Shown here in pieces: positions 1-6,686 of a DNA stretch of 64,000 bases. Positions within the stretch are counted from its first letter, which is position 1, and every line of letters starts with the position of its first letter. Origin of the DNA: a virus; IMG/VR virus record IMGVR_UViG_3300045996_002640, positions 1 through 64,000 of that record; one strand, 5' to 3'. Under the pieces are notes generated by a model. That model was given only the letters and a program-made list of their open reading frames with translations, did not search any database and was not told the origin of the DNA. The position numbers and the translations under genes are program-made.

Positions 1-257
1 GCCCATCCTCCGGCGCCGAGCACCTGACGAAGCTTTGAGACCGCGCCGCGCGGGAGCGTCATCAGGCCACGGTCGACCTTCCAGAGCACGTACTCAGGTG
101 GCTCCTTACTCGCCCAGGCACGCGACATCTGCGCGAGCCGCTTGTGCTTCGGGTTCTTGTGCGTGAACGCCGCCTTGAGGTCGTCGATCAGCTGCGCGGG
201 GAGCTGCTTAGCGTCGAGCCTTAGACGTTCGTCGACCGTAACCTGGATTCGTTTCAT
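1..257 (-). CDS. Probable N-terminus of a phage SF2 helicase (partial)
   Basis: The reading frame starts at ATG 257 and runs off the left edge, giving 85 residues. A short beta-rich start is followed by an Asn-Pro segment and a LTLPRG-like stretch, a layout known from the N-terminal extension of phage DEAD/DEAH helicases. The helicase motifs themselves would lie outside the window, so this is an inference. Its ATG overlaps the TGA of the upstream gene (ATGA), and the upstream MELP codons supply GGAG as ribosome-binding site. Confidence 0.5.
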   Translation of the reverse strand, partial: MKRIQVTVDERLRLDAKQLPAQLIDDLKAAFTHKNPKHKRLAQMSRAWASKEPPEYVLWKVDRGLMTLPRGAVSKLRQVLGAGGW

Positions 258-769
258 GGGAGCTCCATCTTCTCGAGCGCCTCGCCGAGCGCGCGTACCT
301 CTGTGAGCCGCAACCGCTGGCGATTCCTCGCGCTCGCAGCAAACCCGACGAGCTCGCGCACGTTGTGGACCATCCGCTCGGGCAGCGCCGGCTCGATGTG
401 CAATTGCGCGAGCGTCAGATCGATCCAGAATTCGATCCGCCACGTGTCCTTGAACTCGAACCCACGACGCAGCGCGAACTTCTTACGCTCAGCACCAGCG
501 CGCAGCCGGTGCCGGAGGACCATGATCGCGTACCGCGCGATGACCTTGTCGACGACGAGCTCGATCACGAACTGCATCCGAACGACCAGATCTCTCTCGA
601 AGTCGTGAAAGCGAATTCGAAAGACCTGGATATCCGCCTCGTCGTACCCCCGCTCGGTGTAGCCCGGCGCTTGCTTGACGCTGAACACCTTAGAGCTCCG
701 GCCGGGGCTTGCGTTCCACGCCTTGTGCGCGCGAAAGCGCTTTGCGATCCGTTCGAACGCCTCGTTCAC
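254..769 (-). CDS. Hypothetical protein with the shared C-terminal tag
   Basis: 171 residues from a GTG start that overlaps the upstream stop (GTGA). The protein is rich in Arg and aromatic residues with alternating hydrophobics in the middle, and has no domain I recognise. It ends in LGEALEKMELP, one of the clearest copies of a C-terminal peptide found on many unrelated small proteins of this window. The GAG of that tail doubles as Shine-Dalgarno for the helicase-like gene, so the two are translationally coupled. Confidence 0.75.
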   Translation of the reverse strand: MNEAFERIAKRFRAHKAWNASPGRSSKVFSVKQAPGYTERGYDEADIQVFRIRFHDFERDLVVRMQFVIELVVDKVIARYAIMVLRHRLRAGAERKKFALRRGFEFKDTWRIEFWIDLTLAQLHIEPALPERMVHNVRELVGFAASARNRQRLRLTEVRALGEALEKMELP

Positions 770-1005
770 GCACCGATAATGCCGCGCCGCGCACGGAGCT
801 CGGCGAGCGCTTCGGACACGAGCATCGCGTCCATGGACGCGTCGTGCCCCCCGACCGCCTCAGCCGAAGCGACCTCGAGCGAGCTACCTCGAGCGCGCAC
901 GCGGAGGTGTGCCTGCCCCCGTCCGGGGGCGCTCAGCACGATCGAGACGAACCCGTCGTGCGACCTGGTCCTCGAAATGACCTGCATCGCTGCACCGCCT
1001 CCCAT
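766..1005 (-). CDS. Hypothetical protein, 79 residues
   Basis: The frame lies between two coupled neighbours and overlaps the next gene by four bases (GTGA). An in-frame ATG at 987 is an alternative start: a GGAGG lies 8 bases before 1005 and a GGAGGC about 10 before 987. The protein looks like a small alpha/beta protein with a C-terminal Ala/Glu/Arg helix. No family recognised. Confidence 0.6.
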   Translation of the reverse strand: MGGGAAMQVISRTRSHDGFVSIVLSAPGRGQAHLRVRARGSSLEVASAEAVGGHDASMDAMLVSEALAELRARRGIIGA

Positions 1006-1008
1006 GTA

Positions 1009-1416
1009 TCACGCCTCCATGTGGGCGTCGATTGCACCAAGGATCTCGTCCAGCTTCTCGAGCCCGTCCAGCGCTTGAGCGGCCGCCCTGGCCTGCTCTT
1101 CCGCCTTGCGCGCCGCCGCACGCTCGGACATCTGACGCAACGCGACCTGGCTGGCGTGGTAGCGATCGACCGCGTGAGCATCGACCTCGATGTCTTCGTC
1201 CGGGTAGGGGATCCGCTTCACGTGGATCGCCCAGCCCGACGGACACTTGGCGAGCGCGCGCGACCTGATCCCGTTCTGGGTGTACGCGCTGATCGCGACC
1301 GGTGGCCAGTAGATGAGGGTGTTCCCGCCCTTGCGTGCGATCTGGAGCAAGCCCTCACCGAGCTCGTGCTCCCGCTCGATCTCCGCGAAGATGGCGCCCG
1401 CCTCGTCGTTCGTCAT
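1009..1416 (-). CDS. Hypothetical protein, 135 residues, weak C-terminal tag
   Basis: The ATG at 1416 overlaps the TGA of the upstream gene (ATGA), which decides this start over longer upstream frames. The first two thirds are mixed alpha/beta; residues about 85-118 form an Ala/Glu/Arg-rich helix likely to be a coiled coil. The end (LGAIDAHMEA) is a degenerate version of the C-terminal tag found on its neighbours. Function unknown. Confidence 0.7.
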   Translation of the reverse strand: MTNDEAGAIFAEIEREHELGEGLLQIARKGGNTLIYWPPVAISAYTQNGIRSRALAKCPSGWAIHVKRIPYPDEDIEVDAHAVDRYHASQVALRQMSERAAARKAEEQARAAAQALDGLEKLDEILGAIDAHMEA

Positions 1417-2021
1417 GGCAGCTCCATGCGGTCCAGTTGGGCGCCCAACGCATCGAGGTCGGCCGGCGTTCCGTCTTGCGGGAAGCTCGGGCCGAATCCT
1501 TCCAAAATGCCGTACCGAGACGCCTCGCGAAGTCCACGCACCGCGAGCACGCCCGCACGCTCCAGCGTCGTCATCCCGTCGAGCAGCTCGTAAAGCTTCT
1601 CGAGCCGGGTCATCCCAACCGTGTGCTTGTCGAGCCTGAGCATGCCAATCATCGAGAGGACCCCGACGTCCCACGACTGCTTGACGAGATTGACCGTGAC
1701 GATCTGAGAAACTTGCCGTAGCCGAGCATGCCGCGCCTCGATCACCGGCATGGCGAGCGCGCCCTGCACCTTGAACGAGACTTCGACCGGTTCGTCCGTC
1801 AAGAGCTGGAGCATCTGCCACACCGCGAAGGCCTGAGCTTCCTGCTGGGCGTAGGTGTGAAAGCCGTAGTTCGCGATAACCGCGATGGCCTGGCCGCAAT
1901 GGTGCTGCACCAAACCCTTGTGCAAGCCAAACTCAATTTCGAGAGCGCCCGAGACCTCGGTGAAATCGGTCAGCGCGAGGAGCTCCTCCACGCGCTCTCG
2001 GCTCGGCACCGGTTCGTTCAT
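1413..2021 (-). CDS. Hypothetical protein with the shared C-terminal tag
   Basis: 202 residues beginning MNEPVPSRER. I start it at ATG 2021 because sequence upstream of that point loses the local codon bias. It is mostly helical with long hydrophobic runs but no clear membrane segment. It ends in LGAQLDRMELP, coded by a stretch containing the palindrome TTGGGCGCCCAA (1437-1448). It follows a long non-coding structured region, so this may be the first gene of a new transcript; no consensus promoter is seen directly upstream. Confidence 0.75.
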   Translation of the reverse strand: MNEPVPSRERVEELLALTDFTEVSGALEIEFGLHKGLVQHHCGQAIAVIANYGFHTYAQQEAQAFAVWQMLQLLTDEPVEVSFKVQGALAMPVIEARHARLRQVSQIVTVNLVKQSWDVGVLSMIGMLRLDKHTVGMTRLEKLYELLDGMTTLERAGVLAVRGLREASRYGILEGFGPSFPQDGTPADLDALGAQLDRMELP

Positions 2022-2677
2022 GACCGGATGATGCCCCCGAAATAGGCTAGGCCCGGATCGCACCTTGCTGCTTTGATCATTCCGTCCACCCGAGCGCAAG
2101 AGGGCGGTCCTCTTGGGTCTTGGCCTCGAAACTCAAGGTGCGATCCGGGCCTGGCGCCGAGAGTAACTGCCGCGCGCCCAACATGCAATGGGTTGCAAAC
2201 GCCACGCCTAGCACGGCATTCTCCGACCGCTTTGATCAGGTACCGTCCCGCCGCGGACCGCGCGGCACGATCAATCCCAAGCGTAAGCAGGGCCCTCGGC
2301 GGGCCCGGGTCTGCCGCGCGCGAGCGCGACCGCAGCTCCCTGAGGACGGCAGGGATGAAGGGAACCGAGCTCGAGACCATCGAGTTGGGCGCCCACGAGC
2401 CGAGCGTATCCGGGCACCGCGAAACCCCGGTCGTTCGAACCTTGTCCGCACGCTTCATAGGGCGGCCCGATCCCAGGACCCGGGTAGGCAAGGGGGCCAG
2501 CGCGGTGCAACGCGCCAGGCCCGGACGAACATAGGCCGTCAGAGGACCCGGCGATTCCGCCCAGGCCACCGGGTTTAGCAGCGACCGATTCCCCTCTCAC
2601 CCCGACGGGTTTCATCCTCGAACGGGTCTCCCCTCCAAAGCCGGGTAAGCGGCCATAGGAAGGGCCTTGGTCCTGGT
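2022..2677. other. Non-coding structured region of about 650 bases
   Basis: No frame here keeps the third-position GC bias of the neighbouring genes. A 114-codon frame (2271-2615) is open but uses many A/T-ending codons and is Gly/Pro rich, as chance frames are. The stretch contains a perfect 19-bp inverted repeat, a nested hairpin and several GC-rich dyads. I tried to fold tRNAs here on both strands and found no acceptable cloverleaf. It could be an untranslated RNA, an attenuating leader or a deletion scar. Confidence 0.5.
2046..2155. repeat. Long inverted repeat, 19-bp perfect arms
   Basis: Arm 2049-2067 is the exact reverse complement of arm 2134-2152. Pairing extends outward by one G-U and two further pairs. 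The 66-base loop holds its own hairpin (CAAGAGG...CCTCTTG near 2097-2115). In RNA this would be a stable two-level stem just upstream of the gene starting at 2021. There is no U-run after it, so a simple terminator is less likely than a regulatory or processing structure. Confidence 0.75.
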
Positions 2678-2746
2678 CTATCTGAAGAAGAACCGAAGAC
2701 CCAAGAGACCGAGGACGAGGAGGAGAAACCAGGTCACGATCGGCAC
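2678..2746 (-). CDS. Tiny hydrophobic ORF, 22 residues
   Basis: A GTG start with GAGGTG seven bases upstream opens a 22-codon frame that is almost entirely Leu, Phe, Val and Trp, ending Phe-Phe-Phe-Arg. It would make a single membrane segment. It lies directly after another tiny coupled ORF. The size makes it uncertain; phages do encode membrane peptides of this size. Confidence 0.35.
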   Translation of the reverse strand: MPIVTWFLLLVLGLLGLRFFFR

Positions 2747-2755
2747 GGTAGCACC

Positions 2756-2818
2756 TCAGCGAGCACGCTCGGCCCAGAGCTGCCGGAAGACGATCCAGGC
2801 GAAGCGAATCAGGGTCAT
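2756..2818 (-). CDS. Tiny ORF, 20 residues, coupled
   Basis: The ATG overlaps the stop of the 2815-2985 gene in the ATGA form used throughout this genome, and GAGCTCGACAAGCC before it supplies a GAG ribosome-binding site. The peptide is short and amphipathic (Trp, Phe, Arg). It may be a real peptide or only a relay that carries ribosomes to the next ORF. Confidence 0.35.
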   Translation of the reverse strand: MTLIRFAWIVFRQLWAERAR

Positions 2819-2985
2819 GGCTTGTCGAGCTCCATCAGCACTCTCGGCCAGGCGCGCTGCATGCCGTCGAGCAACGCGCGGTCCTCGGGGGTCTTGGCCC
2901 GCAAGCGAGCCTGCAGGAGCTCGGCTCGCGCTTGGGTCAGGAGGAGCTGCTTCTCGAGCGAGAGTCCGGGTGGCGTCCGCATCAT
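2815..2985 (-). CDS. Hypothetical protein, 56 residues
   Basis: The ATG at 2985 overlaps the TGA of the upstream gene. The protein is a single Leu/Ala/Arg-rich amphipathic helix through residues 8-40, likely a small coiled coil. It ends VLMELDKP, which resembles the MELP part of the tag without the LG-x-x-L part. Function unknown. Confidence 0.6.
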   Translation of the reverse strand: MMRTPPGLSLEKQLLLTQARAELLQARLRAKTPEDRALLDGMQRAWPRVLMELDKP

Positions 2986-3350
2986 AGGTGGGCCTCGGTG
3001 AAAATGAGCATGGCGCTCGGGGCGTGTTCGATCAGGAGGTCGACTACTTTCTTGCGATCGGTCTCGAGCCGCAGCACTTCCTCGATCTCGCGCGGCCAGG
3101 TCGTCCGGCATGAGATCGGACCCTTGAGCTCGGAGAGAATGATCCAGGCGTCGAGCCAGGCCTGCTCCTCCTCGCCGAGCGGGTGAGGGACCCGCTTTTG
3201 CCAATCATCGGGATCGGGCCGCCAGGCGACCCAGGTGCCCTCCGCAGCACCGCGGGTGAGAAGCGCGTCCATCGGCGGGTTCACCACCCGGGCGGTCAAG
3301 ACGTCGACTAGGTAAGGGTCTCGCCCCGGAGAACGACGCTTGGCGCTCAT
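2982..3350 (-). CDS. Hypothetical protein, 122 residues
   Basis: Start ATG 3350 overlaps the stop of the small membrane protein upstream (ATGA); a longer frame from 3395 is open but would overlap that gene. The protein is soluble, with a Trp-rich centre and an acidic helix around residues 70-105. No known motif seen. Confidence 0.65.
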   Translation of the reverse strand: MSAKRRSPGRDPYLVDVLTARVVNPPMDALLTRGAAEGTWVAWRPDPDDWQKRVPHPLGEEEQAWLDAWIILSELKGPISCRTTWPREIEEVLRLETDRKKVVDLLIEHAPSAMLIFTEAHL

Positions 3351-3490
3351 GGCGCGCACCTGGTCCCGAAGGGGTTCGCCTCGCCAGACGCGCATGGCGG
3401 GGCTCCACGCTCGCCCAGGGCGACCCAGGCGACCAGAGTCGCCCAGGCCAGCACCGCGAGCACCAGGCCCAACGTCGCGCGGCGATTCAT
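3347..3490 (-). CDS. Small membrane protein, 47 residues
   Basis: The ATG at 3490 overlaps the stop of the 3487-3819 gene. After MNRR come about 20 hydrophobic residues (Leu, Val, Ala, Trp), then a short polar tail with two cysteines. This is a single membrane segment or an uncleaved signal anchor with a positive-inside N-terminus. The frame fills an otherwise empty gap between two coupled genes, which supports it. Confidence 0.6.
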   Translation of the reverse strand: MNRRATLGLVLAVLAWATLVAWVALGERGAPPCASGEANPFGTRCAP

Positions 3491-3819
3491 CGGAGGACCT
3501 TGTTCAAGAATTCGATCGCGGCGTCGATCGAATTCCGGTCGTCCTTCACCAGCTCCAGGGTCACGTACGCGAGGTTCCCGCTCAGGACCTCAACCCCGAC
3601 CGCAAAGTTCGCCGAGGGCTGACCGGCCATCGCCATGTGGACCTGCGAGGCGACCGCGTACGCCGCCGCGGCCATCGGGTGGTAGCCATCCCGGCCCGCC
3701 TTGGGCGCCGAGATCTTGATCTGCGGGGTCGTCGTGCCGTAGCGGCTCGTGCCCTTGATCGCCTCGAATCGCATGCCGACCGTCATCACCTTCGCAACCT
3801 GCTCGATAATCGCGTTCAT
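3487..3819 (-). CDS. Hypothetical protein, 110 residues, operator-controlled
   Basis: This is the first gene after promoter module 3870-3898. Its leader carries GAGGAGCTCACG before ATG 3819. The protein is a mixed alpha/beta fold with amphipathic helices at both ends and no recognised motif. It heads a chain of coupled small genes running to 2678, so one regulated promoter probably drives the whole chain. Confidence 0.7.
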   Translation of the reverse strand: MNAIIEQVAKVMTVGMRFEAIKGTSRYGTTTPQIKISAPKAGRDGYHPMAAAAYAVASQVHMAMAGQPSANFAVGVEVLSGNLAYVTLELVKDDRNSIDAAIEFLNKVLR

Positions 3820-3869
3820 CGTGAGCTCCTCGCTCGCCGGCGGCCGCCTTGGCCGTCCTGACGTCCCTA

Positions 3870-3898
3870 CTCTTAGTGCCAGCGCGGCACTAAAGCAA
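3870..3898 (-). promoter_or_regulatory. Promoter-operator module 1 (class B)
   Basis: On the minus strand: -35 TTGCTT, a 17-bp spacer holding TAGTGCCGCGCTGGCAC, and -10 TAAGAG followed by TAGGGACGTCAG. The spacer dyad GTGCC...GGCAC is the shared operator half-site pair. It drives the gene ending at 3487. Confidence 0.8.
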
Positions 3899-3921
3899 CA
3901 CCTGTTTTCGAAGAATCGACC

Positions 3922-3941
3922 GGGGGGCCCCTCGGCCCCCC
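3922..3941 (-). terminator. GC hairpin after the 3954-4205 gene
   Basis: An 8-bp stem GGGGGGCC/GGCCCCCC with a four-base loop lies just past the stop at 3954 and just before promoter module 1. GAATCG...CGATTC extends the stem. There is no strong U-run, so termination efficiency is uncertain. Confidence 0.6.
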
Positions 3942-3953
3942 GATTCTGGGTCC

Positions 3954-4205
3954 TCAGGCCTTTTCGGCGAATAGGCGCTGCAACCGAGCCAGGGCCGGGA
4001 CCTTCTGCAGCGCTTCGGCCAGCGCCGCGCGAGCCGTGTCGCCTCCGCCGAGGTAGGACGCGTCGCCCGCCTTGAGGCGGGTCGCCAGGGTGACCCGGGC
4101 CGCGTAGCCGCAGCGCGGGTTCAGGGAATCGACCGGCGCGATTCGGACGTCGCCGCCGCTTGCGGTGATCGCCTCGATCGCATCGAGCAGCATCTCGTCG
4201 GTCAT
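3954..4205 (-). CDS. Hypothetical protein, 83 residues
   Basis: ATG 4205 overlaps the TGA of the upstream gene (ATGA). The protein is small and Ala/Leu rich, with a central beta-type segment and a C-terminal helix. It is the last gene before the hairpin at 3922-3941. No family recognised. Confidence 0.65.
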   Translation of the reverse strand: MTDEMLLDAIEAITASGGDVRIAPVDSLNPRCGYAARVTLATRLKAGDASYLGGGDTARAALAEALQKVPALARLQRLFAEKA

Positions 4206-4555
4206 CGTGCCCCCCGCGGCTTGATCTCGGCGCGCCAGGTCCAGGGCACCATCTGCTCGCGTGGCCCGTCCTGGCCGTCCAGCGCGAGCATCAAGGCGAC
4301 GTCGCCCAGGGCCTCGACCTCGGCTTCGGCCATCGCGTCCGCGTCCTCGACCAGGCCATCGGGCTCCAGGTAGACCGCGAGGCGGTAGCCCCACCGGTTC
4401 ATGCCGGAATTCTCGATCCGGGCGCTCAGGTTCATCTCCTGGGCCGCCGCGTGAGACTCGAGCATCCCGCCGATTGCCTCGGCGAGCTCAGGCCGGTTGC
4501 ACAGAATCCGGTTCTCGTCCTCGAACAGAATCGCTTCCAGTTTCAGTGTCGTCAT
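4202..4555 (-). CDS. Hypothetical acidic protein, 117 residues
   Basis: Start ATG 4555 has GAGGAAG nine bases upstream, just after the GGCC-TTCG hairpin. The sequence is acidic, with alternating strands and a helix rich in Ala, Glu and Asp around residues 65-90. There is no operator module in front of it, so it is probably read through from the 4855 promoter or has an unseen one. Function unknown. Confidence 0.65.
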   Translation of the reverse strand: MTTLKLEAILFEDENRILCNRPELAEAIGGMLESHAAAQEMNLSARIENSGMNRWGYRLAVYLEPDGLVEDADAMAEAEVEALGDVALMLALDGQDGPREQMVPWTWRAEIKPRGAR

Positions 4556-4578
4556 CTGGTTCTTCCTCGGTTGGGGTG

Positions 4579-4598
4579 GGGGGCCCGAAGGCCCCCCG
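4579..4598 (-). terminator. GC hairpin with tetraloop
   Basis: A perfect 8-bp stem GGGGGGCC/GGCCCCCC is closed by TTCG on the transcript strand, between the stop at 4605 and the start at 4555. It lacks a U-run and may attenuate or protect the transcript end. Confidence 0.6.
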
Positions 4599-4604
4599 GG
4601 CCGC

Positions 4605-4802
4605 TCAGCGCTTGCTGACCAAGACCTCGAATTCGGTCCCGTCCGCCAGGCGAAGGACGAAGCCTTCGGCGCGCTCATCGCCCTCATGAACGATGGTTCG
4701 GGTCCGGCATTGAACCAGCTCGTCCATCTCGGCGAGGTCGTCCGTCGTGATCGACCCGTCGAAGAGCGCCTTGATCGTCCGTGCCAATTTCGCGTTGTCC
4801 AT
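4605..4802 (-). CDS. Hypothetical protein, 65 residues, operator-controlled
   Basis: I start it at ATG 4802, preceded by AAGGAGCTCGAG; the longer frame upstream is only a read-through of the promoter. N-terminal helices are followed by a beta hairpin (FVLRLADGTEFEVLV). Small early phage proteins are often inhibitors of host enzymes, but nothing here identifies a target. Confidence 0.65.
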   Translation of the reverse strand: MDNAKLARTIKALFDGSITTDDLAEMDELVQCRTRTIVHEGDERAEGFVLRLADGTEFEVLVSKR

Positions 4803-4854
4803 CTCGAGCTCCTTGCTCTGCCGCGCGGCCGCCTTGGCCGTGCTGACAAGAGAC

Positions 4855-4883
4855 ACCTTAGTGCCAGGCTGGCACCATTGCAA
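4855..4883 (-). promoter_or_regulatory. Promoter-operator module 2 (class A)
   Basis: TTGCAA, 17-bp spacer containing the perfect dyad GTGCCAGCCTGGCAC, then TAAGGT and GTCTCTTGTCAG on the minus strand. Leader GGCCAAGGCGGCC and AAGGAG follow before ATG 4802. Confidence 0.85.
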
Positions 4884-4907
4884 CTCCTTCGTTTGAGAAT
4901 CGACCGA

Positions 4908-4923
4908 GCCCCCCGAAGGGGGC
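4908..4923 (-). terminator. GC hairpin after the 4934-5239 gene
   Basis: Stem GCCCCC/GGGGGC closed by a short loop between the stop at 4934 and promoter module 2. No U-run follows. Confidence 0.55.
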
Positions 4924-4933
4924 CCGCCCCGGC

Positions 4934-5239
4934 TCAGTAGTCCTCGCCCTGGATCTGAACCGAGCACCCCGGCGAGGCCTTGAGCTCCTCGACCGAGACC
5001 AGGCCGTTCAGGCCGGCGAGCGCGCGGCCGGCGTACTCGGGGTCCCAGAAAAAAGAGATCTCGTTCTCGCCCTCGTCGTCGCTCGCCACGACGCTCAGAC
5101 CGAACGCGTCAATGATCACCATCCCGCCGAGCTCGCCCACCTGGCACTCGCCGATCAGCGGGGCCGAGCCGTCGGGGAAAGACGTCGCACCCGCGAACCC
5201 ATACCAGTCGGTCTTTGAAAACGGCTTCATCTGGATCAT
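4934..5239 (-). CDS. Hypothetical protein, 101 residues, operator-controlled
   Basis: ATG 5239 is chosen because AAGGAGG lies six bases upstream; a second ATG nine bases later is possible. The protein is beta-rich with an acidic middle segment (EGENEISFFWDPEY) and reads like a small single-domain protein. It stands alone between its own promoter and a hairpin. Function unknown. Confidence 0.65.
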   Translation of the reverse strand: MIQMKPFSKTDWYGFAGATSFPDGSAPLIGECQVGELGGMVIIDAFGLSVVASDDEGENEISFFWDPEYAGRALAGLNGLVSVEELKASPGCSVQIQGEDY

Positions 5240-5289
5240 CGTGGCCTCCTTGGCCGCCGCGGGCCGCCTTGGCGCCGCTGACAAGAAAC

Positions 5290-5318
5290 ACCTTAGTGCC
5301 AGGCTGGCACCATTGCAA
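5290..5318 (-). promoter_or_regulatory. Promoter-operator module 3 (class A)
   Basis: TTGCAA, 17-bp spacer with GTGCCAGCCTGGCAC, TAAGGT, then GTTTCTTGTCAG on the minus strand. It drives the gene starting at 5239. Confidence 0.85.
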
Positions 5319-5341
5319 CTCCTTCGTTCGAGAATCGACCA

Positions 5342-5357
5342 GGCCCCCGAAGGGGCC
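5342..5357 (-). terminator. GC hairpin after the 5368-5559 gene
   Basis: Stem GGCCCC/GGGGCC around a four-base loop directly after the stop at 5368 and before promoter module 3. Confidence 0.55.
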
Positions 5358-5367
5358 CTCGGCCACC

Positions 5368-5559
5368 TCACCGCTGAGCCTGCCGCGCTGCTTGATACTC
5401 GACGTCGGTCAGCGCGCGAACCGGCGCGTAATTGGCGAACCGCTTCGAGTAACTACGCGCCCGATTCTCCGCCGAGGCGAGAGCACGTGCCCCGCCAAAG
5501 TATACCAACCGCCCGGTCTCGGGGTCGCTGCCTACGATGCGAAAGGGATAGTGCTTCAC
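5368..5559 (-). CDS. Hypothetical protein, 63 residues, operator-controlled
   Basis: A GTG start with AAGGAGCCCTCAC upstream. The protein is basic and aromatic, beginning MKHYPFRIVGSD, with a Tyr/Arg-rich helix in the second half. It is a one-gene cassette between promoter module 4 and a hairpin. No family recognised. Confidence 0.6.
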   Translation of the reverse strand: MKHYPFRIVGSDPETGRLVYFGGARALASAENRARSYSKRFANYAPVRALTDVEYQAARQAQR

Positions 5560-5610
5560 GTGAGGGCTCCTTGCCGGTCGCCGGCCGCCTTGGCCGTGCT
5601 GACAAGAAAC

Positions 5611-5639
5611 ACCTTAGTGCCAGGCCGGCACCATTGCAA
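5611..5639 (-). promoter_or_regulatory. Promoter-operator module 4 (class A)
   Basis: TTGCAA, 17-bp spacer with GTGCCGGCCTGGCAC (one change in the left arm), TAAGGT, then GTTTCTTGTCAG on the minus strand. It drives the gene starting at 5559. Confidence 0.85.
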
Positions 5640-5661
5640 CTCCTTCGTTTGAGAATCGACC

Positions 5662-5679
5662 GGGGGCCCCGAGGCCCCC
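5662..5679 (-). terminator. GC hairpin after the 5691-5930 gene
   Basis: Stem GGGGGCC/GGCCCCC with a four-base loop between the stop at 5691 and promoter module 4. Confidence 0.55.
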
Positions 5680-5690
5680 CGCGCCGGCGC

Positions 5691-5930
5691 TCAGCTCCAG
5701 AAAACCACCGCGCATCCGAGCCCGCGCGCGCCCTGGACTCCCCATGCGCGCATCTCGCCCGCAAGCTCCTCGGCCGCTTCCTCATCCTGGCAGAGGAGCT
5801 TGCCGTCCTCGGCGCCAACCACCCGAGCGTCCGTCGCCGGGCTGTAGGTCAGGTTCGCACCGTAAAGCACGATCTTCATCGTGCCGGTCTCGGAATCCGT
5901 CGTGATCTTCTGGGCGTTGATCTTGCTCAT
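5691..5930 (-). CDS. Hypothetical protein, 79 residues, operator-controlled
   Basis: ATG 5930 has AAGGAGCCACCCG upstream; the longer frame is a read-through of the promoter. Beta strands come first, then a Glu/Ala-rich helix and a hydrophobic C-terminus ending CAVVFWS. It is a single-gene cassette. Function unknown. Confidence 0.6.
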   Translation of the reverse strand: MSKINAQKITTDSETGTMKIVLYGANLTYSPATDARVVGAEDGKLLCQDEEAAEELAGEMRAWGVQGARGLGCAVVFWS

Positions 5931-5982
5931 CGGGTGGCTCCTTGCCTCGTCGGGGGCCGCCTTGGCCGCCCTGACAAGAGAC

Positions 5983-6011
5983 ACCTTAGTGCCAGGTAGG
6001 CACCAACGCAA
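5983..6011 (-). promoter_or_regulatory. Promoter-operator module 5 (class A)
   Basis: TTGCGT, 17-bp spacer with GTGCCTACCTGGCAC, TAAGGT, then GTCTCTTGTCAG on the minus strand. It drives the gene starting at 5930. Confidence 0.8.
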
Positions 6012-6031
6012 CTTCTTTTTCTGAGAAAGGT

Positions 6032-6056
6032 GGGGGACCCCCGAAGGGGCCCCCCG
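6032..6056 (-). terminator. GC hairpin after the 6064-6363 gene
   Basis: On the minus strand GGGGGGCCCC, TTCG, GGGGTCCCCC can form overlapping G/C stems, followed by ACCTTTCTC. It lies between the stop at 6064 and promoter module 5. Confidence 0.55.
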
Positions 6057-6063
6057 GTTGGGG

Positions 6064-6363
6064 TCAGCCGGCGTGCGGATCTTCCTCGACCTCGAAGCCG
6101 AAGATCTCCGCGATGTCGCCGAGCGTCTGGTCGATCACCTTGATGTGGTCTTGCGTGAAGACCGGTTCAAAGCTTGCGTCCTCGCGCTCGATCTCGACCC
6201 GGAATCTCCAGGGCGAGTCCTGGTCGTTCACCTTGGTGAGCTTGGGAACCAAGCCGTGATCCGAGACGCCCCGCACGAAGCAGATCATCCGGAACACAAC
6301 CTCGGCTTCCTCGAGTGCCTCGGTGTAGACCGCGAACTCACCCTTGGCCAACTTGCCTTTCAT
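6064..6363 (-). CDS. Hypothetical protein, 99 residues, operator-controlled
   Basis: MKGKLAKGEF opens the protein; a Glu-rich helix and beta strands follow, and the end is very acidic. GGAGG lies well upstream, with AGGCAGAAAAACAGAA before the ATG. It is a single-gene cassette between promoter module 6 and a hairpin. No motif recognised. Confidence 0.65.
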   Translation of the reverse strand: MKGKLAKGEFAVYTEALEEAEVVFRMICFVRGVSDHGLVPKLTKVNDQDSPWRFRVEIEREDASFEPVFTQDHIKVIDQTLGDIAEIFGFEVEEDPHAG

Positions 6364-6438
6364 TTCTGTTTTTCTGCCTTCCTCCGGGCGCCTTGCCCGG
6401 CGTCGCTCGCGGCCACCTTGGCCGCGCTGACGTCCCTA

Positions 6439-6467
6439 CTCTTAGTGCCAGCGGGGCACTAATGCAA
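6439..6467 (-). promoter_or_regulatory. Promoter-operator module 6 (class B)
   Basis: TTGCAT, 17-bp spacer with GTGCCCCGCTGGCAC, TAAGAG, then TAGGGACGTCAG on the minus strand. It drives the gene starting at 6363. Confidence 0.8.
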
Positions 6468-6494
6468 CTTCTTCGTTCGCGAGCCGGTCGATTC

Positions 6495-6686
6495 TCACCG
6501 AGGACTCGCCGTCTCGGCCAGGATCAGAACGACGCCCGCCGATGCCAGAGCCGCGCCGGCCGCCAGAGCGAGCCACCAAGCGCTCGAAGAGTCGGGCCGG
6601 CAGATCTCTCGGAAGGCCCAGGCGCCGCCCCACGAGCCCAGCAGGGCGGCCGCGCGCGCCGCATGGGCGCCCATCTCGAGCTTCAC
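6495..6686 (-). CDS. Small membrane protein, 63 residues
   Basis: A GTG start overlaps the stop of the upstream gene (TGTGA). The N-terminal third is a weakly hydrophobic Ala/Gly/Trp segment; residues about 37-57 are a clear Ala/Leu/Val membrane span. The end is short and polar. It lies last in a coupled run from 7266. A holin-type role is possible but not shown. Confidence 0.55.
   Translation of the reverse strand: MKLEMGAHAARAAALLGSWGGAWAFREICRPDSSSAWWLALAAGAALASAGVVLILAETASPR

Noticed and set aside
2018-2569. 183-codon minus frame ending in ATGA before the gene at 2021
   Set aside because: Its composition and third-position GC do not match coding genes here, and it crosses the long inverted repeat.
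2161-2640. Possible tRNA genes in the non-coding gap
   Set aside because: Fragments such as GTTCGA and CTGCTAAA resemble tRNA loops, but no acceptor and T-arm combination folds.
4605-4967. Longer frames starting in the promoter modules (for example LQWCQPGTKVSLVS)
   Set aside because: They read through -35, operator and -10 sequences; the same nonsense peptide recurs in every module, so the starts after AAGGAG are used.
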